In this document: positions 52,117 through 62,466 of the stretch, one piece after another
How positions within the stretch are numbered: position 1 is the stretch's first letter
Layout: each line of letters opens with the position of its first letter
DNA from: Hymenolepis diminuta
Taxonomy: Eukaryota > Platyhelminthes > Cestoda > Cyclophyllidea > Hymenolepididae
Reading direction: 5' to 3'
DNA length: 64,000 nucleotides
Assembly (NCBI GenBank): GCA_900708905.1
Contig: CAADRB010000025.1
Span: 916,532-980,531, forward strand
The notes under the pieces: model-generated
The model's database searches: none
Told to the model about the DNA's origin: nothing
The model's input: only the letters and a program-made list of their open reading frames with translations
Made by a program: the position numbers and the translations under genes

Positions 52117-52446
52117 TTAAAGACGTTTTAATCGACCCAATACTTTTCCGCATCTTGGACACGAATGTTCAATATCCAGACATGGCTCTATACAAAATGG
52201 TATTAAGCAACATCCAAAATCACATCTAAAAGAAAAATTATTCAAATGATATTTTATCAATAACAGCTTACTTTTCATACTGATAAACGCTTACCCAATT
52301 AGGCATAGAAAGAGAGCAGCAAAATAAGCTTGTTTACCAGGTATAGAGTTCATCAGTGTGATAACTTGCACTTTGCAATTTGGACAATAGACAAGGACAA
52401 AACGCTCGCCAAAATGCGGTTCTGTTGTTACTTTGAATTGTAACAT
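52117..52446 (-). CDS. LITAF/SIMPLE-domain protein, two exons, 86 residues
   Basis: Exons 52446-52295 and 52225-52117 are separated by a 69-bp intron with a gtaagc donor and a tttag acceptor; the joined 261 nt encode 86 residues and a TAA stop. The product is almost entirely a LITAF domain: an N-terminal CPNC pair (residues 21-24), a central hydrophobic, Cys-rich membrane-associating segment (about 41-62, including CDFGCCLIPFC), then HSCPRCGKVLGRLKRL at the C-terminus, matching the family's HxCPxCxxxLGxxKxx ending. LITAF proteins bind zinc through the two Cys pairs and sit as monotopic proteins on the cytosolic face of late endosomes and lysosomes, where they affect sorting and degradation. 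Family members usually carry a Pro-rich N-terminal region with PPxY or P(S/T)AP motifs; this one has only 20 residues before the first Cys pair and no such motif. I chose the first ATG because no convincing acceptor lies just upstream. Neighbouring sequence is non-coding. Confidence 0.85.
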
Positions 52447-54110
52447 TGTTGGGTAAGTGGGATTTCAGTATACATTGGACCATGTTATACCAAAAAAATT
52501 TTTACAAATATCACAGATTTTAAAAAAAGTTTTCGTTAAAGATAAAATTCAAATCAGATTTTCGTAAACTTACTATAATTTTCGTGTTGTTGCTCTATTT
52601 AAATGTAAATTTTAGATAAATATAAACACAATTGACTGATAGGCAACGGTAAGTGTTAGACGCTAATTAACGGTAACATTTTAATTTAGTGGTTCATTAA
52701 CTAAAAGCGTATATAATTCTTCACCTTGTGATCAATTAATAATTCCATAAATTTATATATTATTAATTCTTTAAGAAATATACCGATTAGCTTTCAACAA
52801 ATCATGAAGTTATTAATAAGAAGGTTGACTAACTGAGGTTTTAAATAATTCATAAAGAAATTGTGCTTTGGCAGAAATCAACAATTTAAAGGGGAAGATA
52901 GAGTTCAAAAATAAAGAAAATTAAATATTTCTTCAATATAACGGTGTGATACCAGAACCTTCGAAACTATAGTCTTTAGAGTGCATATCATGTTACTTCA
53001 AAATGGAAAATATTAAAGGTGGACTGAATACAGTTGATTGGGATAAAATTGACGATATATAGTTGCACAACAAGAGTAAAATAGATTATACTGTTGTCAC
53101 ATTCGGGGATAAATTTATTTAGTGAAATAATAAACACAATTTATTGCCTATATACTCACATACCATTACCGGGTGGATTATTTATTTCGGAAAGTAAAGT
53201 TTGATGTCCTAAATCAGGGATAAGATGTTGGCAAAAGTAGAAAGATTACAAAAATATTATTAAAATGAATTGATAAACAAATGTATAGAGTAGAAGTTGC
53301 ATATATATGTAATATGTCACTCAATGAAACAATGAAACAAAATCCAAAACAGATCACAAATGTTATTATCTTAGACTAATTTGCCCTGCAATAAGAAATA
53401 TATATATATATTAAAAGGGTAAGTAATAAAAATGCTGAGTGAACAAGTCAAACAGAGAAAGCAACTAATTCAGTTAAAACTTCAAATGTTCGTATAATGG
53501 GAAAATAAAAATGTCGAGGTTATATTAAAGTAACATTGCGTACCATCGATCATATCAAGAGTTGCAACTAATATTACTCCAAGGCCAATAAATAACTTTT
53601 GATAATTTTAAACAATGCAAATATTGTTTCAAGCATAATGCACTTTAACTTTTATCTCAAAATATTGCAAGATTAAAGGCTAGAATTATACCTAGTCCTG
53701 TATAATATGATTTTACTTCCGTTAATAGTATAATCTATACGTTAATCTCTTAAATAAAAGCATATATTTGTTTGTAATTTTTTATAAGTACTCTTAGTTT
53801 TGAAAATGACTTAAAAAATAATATTTGCGATAAGCTGCCTCTTAGTATTTTCATTCTAATCACGTATTTCATCACTTCCAATATTTAAGTAATCTTTAAA
53901 TTGTGCGTATCATAATTTGGATGGCACATAAATGAAGACACGATCTGATGATTTAAGTGCCATACGATTTATGTAATCGGCATTTTGCAAGGAGCTAAAG
54001 AAGGCCCGCGTGCTTGGATCCAAAAAGTATTCATAATTTCATTGTTATTTTAAATTAATATAGATTCGATATATTTACAACCTGAGATTTTCAGTTTGGA
54101 TATTTCAATA
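52447..54110. other. Upstream region of the LITAF gene
   Basis: About 1.6 kb of very AT-rich sequence with no open frame of note. The LITAF promoter should lie in its left part, but no TATA box or other element can be singled out against the A/T background. Confidence 0.5.
53398..53411. repeat. Short (TA)n tract
   Basis: Seven uninterrupted AT units in non-coding sequence upstream of the LITAF gene. Confidence 0.8.
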
Positions 54111-54742
54111 GACACCAGATGTCTATCAGTATCTGGCGATTGGATATGATTGACTATCAATAAGATCCCTTCAACAATGTCTTAGGCTATCCAGCTACAT
54201 GCGTGTGTACCTGAACAGATGCCACTCACCACACCGACACATGACTGACGTCTTACAAAGAAGTATTTTGTATATAAACTTAATTTACTTAGAATAAATT
54301 GGAATGGCTTCTCGGCCACCTCCGCGCTAATCATCGACTTGACTTATTCCATCTATTCGATCTATGTGGCCCCAATCCACGTAAATTGATTACAGATAAG
54401 ATTTCATCACAATATGCGTGATAACGTTAAGTCTAGCGGGGCCACATCGATCGAATATTTGAAATAAGTCAAATCACCTATGTCGCCAGATCAGTTCGGA
54501 GGTGACAGGCAAGTCACTCCAATTTATTAATAATTAAACTAGGTATATATACAAAACACTTCTTCGTTAGACATCAGTCATGTCTCGTTGTCGGTGTCTC
54601 GGTGTAATGATCGACACCTGTTTAGGTATCTATATGCAAATGAACAAACACAGCGGGGCCGTCTATGAACACTATAGTGGAGATCTAATCGCCAGTCAAT
54701 AATTTCTAATGGCCAGGTGTTGATAGACATCTGTTGGCTATA
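54111..54742. repeat. Long imperfect inverted repeat (foldback) with a 64-bp centre
   Basis: The left arm (54111-54373) is similar to the reverse complement of the right arm (54438-54742). Matching blocks in order from outside in: ACCAGATGTCTATCAG, the CTGGCGATT..GATT..TTGACT region, ACATGACTGACGTC with AAGAAGTATTTTGTATAT, AATAAATTGGAATG, and TTCGATCTATGTGGCCCC. The arms differ by many substitutions and small indels. It could be a foldback element, or two copies of one dispersed repeat inserted head to head. The frame at 54578-54832 on the minus strand lies inside the right arm and is not a gene. Confidence 0.8.
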
Positions 54743-54924
54743 GCATCTCTCTTCGAAATATAAAACATCCATCTTGGTTGTTGTCTTGTTTGAACTCTTT
54801 GGTTGGTCATGACGTTGTCTAGTATCCGCCATTTATTTTGAACACGTCAAGGTCTCTTAAGTTGACAACATATAAATGTTGTTTGGGGTAAATATTATTT
54901 TCTTATATTTAACGCACCCGTTCG

Positions 54925-55000
54925 TAGATCTGATCACCAGTCCGCCTTAGTCGCCAGACCGATCGGGAGACGAGAGAAATGTCAATGAGTAATGGTAGTA
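54925..55000 (+). repeat. Partial third copy of the foldback-arm sequence
   Basis: TCGCCAGACCGATCGGGAG and its flanks resemble the part of the right arm around TCGCCAGATCAGTTCGGAG (near 54484), in the same orientation. It shows that the arm sequence exists outside the palindrome and is a repeat in its own right. Confidence 0.45.
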
Positions 55001-55112
55001 CATGGGGGACAATATCTTAATCATTTCTTTCGCGTCGTTGCTCTACGTAGGGGCATCACAGGCTGTTCGGAAATTAGAGAGCTGTAAGATTTAAAGCATA
55101 ACAAATGAATAG

Positions 55113-55408
55113 TGCTATAACGTAACCAACTAGGAGTTCGGGAAGTAATCTAGCAGAGCCAACAATCTGGAAAACTCGGTAATATAGCAACTTAACACAG
55201 AAGCTAATAACCCACGGCAGATAAGAAGGCACGTTATAGTCAACACGCGTTTATTAACGAAACTCCACTCAATCGGTATCGGCTTAAACAAATACGAATA
55301 ATTATCAAGTGTCAAGTGTATCGGTGGGGAAATAAAGAAAGAAAATACATTTTTNTTCATAGAAGAAATATTGGGAGCGGGGGAAAATAATTATCATTTC
55401 TTCTAACA
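55113..55408 (-). mobile_element. Solo LTR, copy 2
   Basis: A 296-bp copy of the same LTR, flanked by AATAG at 55108-55112 and 55409-55413. Minus-strand ends are intact: it starts TGTTAGAAG and ends ATAGCA, giving the TG...CA termini of an LTR. The duplication differs from that of copy 1, as expected for independent insertions. One undetermined base lies inside it (55355). A Gypsy-like integrase relic on the same strand lies 500-700 bp to the right; because this LTR has its own target duplication I treat the relic as a separate, older insertion. Confidence 0.82.
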
Positions 55409-55869
55409 AATAGCATCAAGACTATTTAAGGAATGATGTTTTTCACAATTTGACATATCAAACCCTCCTGGTCTGAGCTGTTTGTGATGGCGGCATCAAG
55501 TGTCCTTTCCGGTCTTCACGTCGTCGTCGTATCACCTCCATGTGGCTTAGTGATTACGGCAGCTGTCCACTGGTGATTAAAACGGTGGTTAAGAGCATTC
55601 AGAAGTTCGCCCACTCACTATGTGCTCCTCGGATCAGAAAATTGTTTTGATAGCAAAATATCTTCACATGCTGTCCACTAATCTTCAACTCCACATTCTG
55701 CTGCCGGGAAGGATTGTTTTAACACAGTGAGAGATCTCTTTAGCTGAACAATTGATCAATCATAGCGAAGTTAGACAAAATGTAGATTCAAACTGAGTAC
55801 TTAGGTTTGGAACTAGTGCCTCGCTACACCACGAGTTTATGGGAGATAGAGGTGGCTGATCTGCTTGTT

Positions 55870-56120
55870 GTCAGTGCAGATTCGGACCCTTTCGAATGTG
55901 ACTTTATCACCCTAGTGCATGTCGCACCTTTAGTGTGTCCGAAGTGGTAAGTTTGGACTGAGCCCTGGGAGAATCTGGTTTCAGCGACTGAATATAAATA
56001 GAAGGATGAGGGATTTTGGCAACGTGTAGACACTGGTTGCATCCTCTCACGAGATTCTCCACATAGGTATCTGGTAGGTTTCGTTTTGTCTGGGAACCGG
56101 ATAAGGTTGAGCTCATTGAT
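55870..56120 (-). pseudogene. Gypsy-type LTR retrotransposon integrase relic
   Basis: On the minus strand, DTYVENLVRGCNQC followed by HVAKIPHPSIYIQSLKPDSP matches the Cys-Cys half of the integrase zinc-binding module and the linker towards the catalytic core in Gypsy elements (usual form: D-x-E-x-x-V-x-x-C-x-x-C-Q, then a K-x-P-P-x-x-x-L-Q-x-W-P-x-P-x-x-P-W block). The His-His half upstream is not recognisable. The next approximately 400 bp downstream (55480-55870) are relatively GC-rich and coding-like but full of stops, and may hold more of the same element. It is non-functional. Confidence 0.6.
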
Positions 56121-56612
56121 GCAGTCTGGACTCATTAGCTTAATATTTCAATATTTAACGTAGCACTCCTTGAAGATCGTCTTCTCCGGGAATGTAGCTT
56201 CACAATGACTTTATATTTTCACACATTCTCAACCACCTATAAACTATATTCTCACGAACAAATTTTCAGAGGTAACTAAGTTAGTTGAGCTTTTAAATAT
56301 CTATTGACCAATATCTTACAGATCCTCACTATGACAATTTTATTTGACTTATAGAAATCATTCTTTTTCCTTCTTCAATGATCTCTGATAACGTCGAATA
56401 CGTAAAACAATTATATTTGCATTTAATAGTCATCCATTTTGTTTAAGGTCATGAGACGAAGCCATTTGGTTTTAGGTTAATAATATTAGCGCAACAATTA
56501 AACAACAGCATTTAACCATAATTATTTTTGTTAAGAAATAATTTACCGTTGGTACCGCTACTATTGCTTTTGGAACTTATTTCGTCGTTCAACACATAGC
56601 ATATATTAAATA

Positions 56613-56873
56613 TTGGTAAAGTATATCTTAGGAAACGCACGGAATGTAGATTCCATAGCATTTGAACTACGATGCTACTTCAAGCCGAAGAAGCATCAAT
56701 CACCAGATGGATATGGGCTGTATGGGAAGGGAGGAAAGTTTGTAAAAAGATCTGTTCAAAACTCTCGAGGATATCTGGAAATAGAAATTATCGAGCAGCA
56801 GAAGCACAGATTCTTAAGCGTGCACTTTTATCCTGTAGAAAACATGCATTTCATTGTGGAGATTTTTAATTAA
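56613..56873 (+). other. Open frame of 86 codons, unassigned
   Basis: The frame reads DGYGLYGKGGKFVKRSVQNS in its middle and ends VENMHFIVEIFN. A second frame over nearly the same interval is also open and basic (SKLSRISGNRNYRAAEAQIL). Two overlapping open frames in one orientation suggest a decayed coding sequence with a frameshift. No domain or splice sites were recognised. Confidence 0.2.
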
Positions 56874-57576
56874 AACCGACCTTATAGGAAGCGTACGATA
56901 TACCTGAATTAATTCAAGCTTCTAAATAGGCTGAAAATGTATCAGTATGACAAGTGAGACAAAAAAAGGATAAGTACAAGTTAAAGGAAAACCAAAAATA
57001 AGGAAGAATATTGCAAAATCTTATTAGGGAAAGAAATTTCCAACTGAAATCAACCTTTACTGGTGGAATAGTTAACCAACACATATCATGACCACAGAGC
57101 TTAGTGGTGAATGATTTGTGCCTCAAGTCACCTCCTGAATCATACTTCTGTTACTGGGTCATATATCTTTAAGTCTATTTCATTTTATGGTTGAAGTCAA
57201 ACCATCAAATAAAGAATTCAAATTTATTTTTCCATAGATTATCGGCTAATCAATGTTATTTTCAAAACAAATAATATATGCAATATCATGAGTCTAGTTT
57301 CAAAGCTTGAAAGATAAATTCCTACGCATTTCCAAAATTTGTATCAACACTAATTCCTGAGACTTAATTATCTCGACCTCACAGAGACAGTTGTTTCCAC
57401 TGCAACTTCAAATTCCACGTAGAGAACCGTCGTGTGTCCCTAAGTGGTTCATTTTAATTAGCAGGATAAGCTAGTTAAGAGTTCCTCGAATGAGCGCTGT
57501 TAGGATTCAATTTCCCCGATCAAACCTTTCCTCTTGTTTATACTGCCCTTTTTCTATGAAATTACTTAAAGCCTCT

Positions 57577-57762
57577 TTATATGTACACCGAAGAGGGGAA
57601 GGGGGGCAGATACACACTTGTCATCCACTGACTCCTACGCTTTGCTCTTATCTCCATCCTCACCTCTCTCCTGGCCTCTTGAACTCTCTTCGTGGTTTGC
57701 TCAATCAATTTTGGCATGTACAACTCTTGTGTTCTAATTTTAAAACTGTCATTTGCTGTCAC
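57577..57762 (-). other. Short helical, charged open frame, unassigned
   Basis: Sixty-one codons beginning MTANDSFKIRTQELYMPKL, then a strongly basic amphipathic stretch TTKRVQEARREVRMEIRAKR. The opposite strand is open for 105 codons but Cys/Leu/Ser-rich and less protein-like. It may be an exon or a fragment of a decayed gene. Confidence 0.2.
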
Positions 57763-59091
57763 TATCTAGCAACGCTAAGTTGTGACCCTGATCATTCATC
57801 CATGTGATAAACAAGAGCGTATACCACAACAAACTAGTGATCCTGTGAACATTCACTCTCAATAAAAAAAAACATTTTTAATACTCTTAAATTACGAAAA
57901 ATGTTGGAAATCAATACTTAATGATCCCAAAACTTTGTAATATTTTTAAGATGTATTAATTTTTTCCTGATGTTTATTTATTTATTACATAATCATATAA
58001 TTAACTACTTAATCCATGATTTGTTTACTCATATCCTTAGGACTAGAGAGTCGAATATTTTTGATGCAGAAATTAGTAAATACTATTCATTATTAACATG
58101 GAAAGGAATACAAAACAGACGAGTAATGAAGTCAGTAAATCATTGGTCTTACTTTACTTGAAATCTTGAACATTAAATTGTCCATATTTTTAAAAAATGA
58201 GAATTCATCATTTAACTCCCAGAGTCATTAGTGATATTATGTTCACTCTCTCCAGAGCTAGTTGACGGGTTGATTGAACTCCATGGTTGGACATGGCACT
58301 TGACTTATTTATGCCTCCCTACAGCCAAGAACGAGTAGATAAGGCCAGCTACGACATATTTATCAGAACTCAACTTAATACAATTTATTTAATGTGAGCA
58401 ATAAGAAATTAGTGTTATTTAAACAAAAAATTTTGAAAATAACAAGATTTTATTTTATATTTGGTCATTTAAAACTACGCCTTTATTGTGCATTTCTCTA
58501 TTTTTTCTCTCGCCGCAAATCGTCTAAATTTCGGTAATTAGCAAGCAACATAAAGATGGAATGAGTATGTTTTAAATTCTTACATCTATTCAGAGATATT
58601 TAGTTAACCACTTTTGAGTATACATTATCAACTCAGAGAACACAACTTTAAACGGCTTCAGGTATGTTATTTTGAAGGATGAATCCCTTTTCTCCGAAAT
58701 ATTTTATCTTACATCCTCTCTAATCATCACTAAATTTAATTATCTTTATAGTAATGTTTGTAAACTTTTAACCTTTCCTGTGACCCCATGCACTCTATAG
58801 ACCAACATTGTGTACCCTCAGCTGACCTATTTCTCATCGATCGGAAAAGGTAAACATACCTCAGACGATAATAGCAGACACCGTTTAATTAACCCCTCTA
58901 TTAATCAGTCCTGTCTGCACTGACCCTTCCTTTTCCTACAATCATNTCGACCAATTAAACACGCATGCAACCATATCCTTATGCGTGTCCTCACCCAAAG
59001 TCTCCATTACAAATAGCCTCCATCAGACACACGACACCGAACACACCAAGGGACCCTACCTCGTCCAACGCCTCTTTCCATAGCTCCGTCC

Positions 59092-59533
59092 NNNNNNNNN
59101 NNNNNNNNNNNNNNNNNNNNNNNNNNNNNNNNNNNNNNNNNNNNNNNNNNNNNNNNNNNNNNNNNNNNNNNNNNNNNNNNNNNNNNNNNNNNNNNNNNNN
59201 NNNNNNNNNNNNNNNNNNNNNNNNNNNNNNNNNNNNNNNNNNNNNNNNNNNNNNNNNNNNNNNNNNNNNNNNNNNNNNNNNNNNNNNNNNNNNNNNNNNN
59301 NNNNNNNNNNNNNNNNNNNNNNNNNNNNNNNNNNNNNNNNNNNNNNNNNNNNNNNNNNNNNNNNNNNNNNNNNNNNNNNNNNNNNNNNNNNNNNNNNNNN
59401 NNNNNNNNNNNNNNNNNNNNNNNNNNNNNNNNNNNNNNNNNNNNNNNNNNNNNNNNNNNNNNNNNNNNNNNNNNNNNNNNNNNNNNNNNNNNNNNNNNNN
59501 NNNNNNNNNNNNNNNNNNNNNNNNNNNNNNNNN
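59092..59533. other. Assembly gap, 442 N
   Basis: Run of undetermined bases. The left flank (58920-59091) is C-rich and T-poor and may be the edge of a repeat that the assembly could not close. Frames spanning it are artefacts. Confidence 0.99.
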
Positions 59534-61529
59534 TCAACGCAATCCTTGTGTTGTTTTCTTTTCATTTACTGTTAGCCAACTACCGCTACAATTTTATACC
59601 ATTGCTTAACGGTAACTAAAACTGACAAAATTAGTGATTTTTTTTATGGCTCATTGTCAATTCTCTTCAATAAATAAGAGAATAAATAAATGACACAAAG
59701 AATCTCTAAGTGGTTCGGTGTCTTACCACAAATTATTTGTCTTTACTGAGACGGTGGGTGATTTCCACTACTTAGAGTTTACAAATTAAATAATGCATCC
59801 GTTTCATGAAAGTCGACTGGCAGTTATTCAATAATAAAATTCGTGTAAACTATATTTAATGAATATTAATCATTTTGATTTTCCAAATGATGTCACTGCC
59901 GTTTAATTACTGTTTCTTCTCGCAGGTGTTAATTTTGAGTCTTGGGTTAATGATGCAAACGATGTGCACTTTGTTTTGCACCGAAATTTCACTTGTACTA
60001 TGAGAACGAAACTTTCCTATGTAAATAAGAAGAGTCAAGGTTTTGGATTTGCATTATGGCTAAATCATTATATGCAGTTTTAGGAGAAAATCTGCTACTC
60101 GACATTAATCAAAATCCGTAAATTATAATCAAATGAAATTGGCAGGACTGGGACTGATTAAGTAAGGACATTGATCTGAAGGTGTTAGCAGATGAAAGAG
60201 CATTTAAATTGGGGGGCTTCAAAGTAAAATGTAACATTTAGTACTTTTTTTTGCTGGAATGTCCTTGAAATTAAAATTTCTGTGCACGTTGTACTGTAGA
60301 AATTAATTATCTTCCGTAAAATTAATCTTTTGGTTAAAATAATACGTCTTCCATCTAAAAGAAAAGGCCCCGTAAACCTAAAGATTGAAGTGGCGCTCCC
60401 ACGTAATTCTGTATGAGACTAATTGGATGTGGGTCCAAGTCCTCATTCTTGTAAACCAATATTACCGTAATTTTTAACAATGTGTGTAGATATCTAAGCG
60501 TCAATCTAAAGCTCGCGAAATCCCTAAGAATGAAGTTTTAAGATCAAAGCGGTTTTGACTGCAACTTGATATACTTGAAAATCTTAGTATCGGGACGGAA
60601 ATTACCTCATTAATCTTTCTCATCCCCCTAGACATATATTGTACTGAAGGCTCTGTCCCCCAAATCAAATCTCTGATACGACCGTTTTTATGAATTAACT
60701 AAGTGAATGAAGTCACTGAGTTCCAACATGAATTCGCTTTGTTAAAAGTAAGTATTTGGAGTTCGAGTCAGTAGAAGAAAGGAAGCAATAGACAGATATT
60801 TATTTATTTATTCATGATTTCTAAGAATGGGCAAGCATACAAACTAACAAAATTAAATTATTTGTGCCAGTAGAAACATTTAAAGTTGAACTCACATCTA
60901 AAAGTACCTTTGTGTATGTGAGTGAAGTGGATCTATCAGTAAAATGAAAATGATAAACTCTTAATAAAAGATATATTTAAAATTGTCATAAAGACAGGTT
61001 GTAGCAGGAATCCTGCTACCCACTAATCCATTATTAAAACCAAGAAATTAAAAGCTATTTCTGAGATGCACTTGGGTGAATTGAGTGTCCATTGCAGGGG
61101 AGGATAGTTCAGGATATTCAAATGCATACTTATATATTTTTAATGTTATCATCTATTAAAATCCCAAAGATAGAGAATGACAAACGGGGAGTGAAGGATT
61201 CTTCCATTATATTGATGTGGTTTCAAATTTTACATAGAGGAAAACTGCTTCTCCTCAAAATAAGAAATAACTAAATCAAATAATTAGAAACAATAGCAAA
61301 AAGCCTATAGAAAATAACTCATCACTATGTTTAAATTAGCCTTATACAGCATTAATCCCAGTCACAGAATGAAAAATGTTAGCAGTGCGAAAGTATTGAG
61401 GAAATGTAAAAGGTAAATATTAAATTTGGTTCTTATAATGTTTTCTGCTGTTAGTTTTTAACAAAATCATAACTTAACATGAAAGGAGAGTGAAAAATTC
61501 GTTTAATTATGCGTGGAGCTTGAAGGTCA
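59534..61529. other. Stretch without a supported gene
   Basis: AT-rich, only one 60-codon chance frame (61092-61274). A B-box-like GAGTTCGAGTCA near 60760 has no convincing A box upstream. Confidence 0.6.
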
Positions 61530-61900
61530 TTTGTAACGAAATAAGGATAAGGAGCCACCAAATTGGGCTGTATATTCCCCTTTTAAAGACCAATGATTCT
61601 ACTAAGGATAACAGGATACGGCAACCCCTTCCCCAGTGAGAAAACCAAGAGGTATATGGGACGTTTGGATATAAATGAAAGAGAAACGAGGAAGATGTGG
61701 AACGTGCGATTGAGAGAAAAGGGAAAAGGGAATGTACGGACTGAGGATAAACCAGGCTGTACGAAATAGACGAAATGAAATACGGTGTGATAGTTGACTG
61801 ATTGCGCAGCATTTGTTCATTGATAAGCATTTGACAGTGGGAAGTAGAAGTATGAGTCACCAGGTACTGATCCATGAGCCGGAGTGTGCAGGTACTACAA
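61530..61900. repeat. Purine-rich dispersed repeat, copy 2
   Basis: Partner of 280-640, same orientation and block order, moderately diverged. The 122-residue frame on its minus strand (61507-61875) is again the hydrophobic, Ser-rich reading opposite a purine-rich strand, and is not supported as a gene. Confidence 0.55.
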
Positions 61901-62400
61901 ATTCATGTACCATTTTCATTCCTAATCACTGATAAACACAATATCTTATCTTGAAAATCCTTTGTTTTCACACCTGACATATCGTGAATAAAAGTAATAT
62001 GAAATACACTTTCTTAGTTAGTAGATCTTTTATCAACTTTGTTCTTCTATGAATGCACGAAAATTTTTAAAAATCTCAGATGTTAATATCAAGAAGTAAA
62101 AGAGTGATATTGCCAGTGATTGGAATGATAAGTAATTTTTAGTTTATGATAAAACATGCCCATCTCTGGCTGTTGTAATATTACGAACCTAATCTCTGTT
62201 GCTAGACTATAATGAAATACGACAGTCTGAGAGAAGACAGTAGTTGACAGAAAAGGTGCTTCATTATACTGCCAAATCCCAGTGTGGATAATGTTAGGCC
62301 CACTTGGATGGAGAGGTATCCTGGAACTACTCCTATTGTAAACCCATATTCTTTAAAACTCTCTCTTTACCAGTGCCATTGGTCACAAATACTACTGCAA

Positions 62401-62466
62401 GCGCATCGATCTCATAACTTCTGATAGCATACGTGCACGTTGACCACTACGCCACCGGTGGACATG
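62401..62466 (-). repeat. tRNA-derived, SINE-like A box with weak B box
   Basis: On the minus strand TGGCGTAGTGGTCA (62454-62441) fits the A-box consensus. GAGATCGATGC about 30 bp downstream is a diverged B box. No cloverleaf can be drawn. The next approximately 100 bp towards 62280 may be the body of the element. Confidence 0.4.

Noticed and set aside
58965..59609. Long open frames across 59.0-59.6 kb
   Set aside because: They exist only because 442 undetermined bases were translated as open.
61507..61875. 122-codon minus-strand open frame
   Set aside because: Same reason: antisense reading of the purine-rich repeat.
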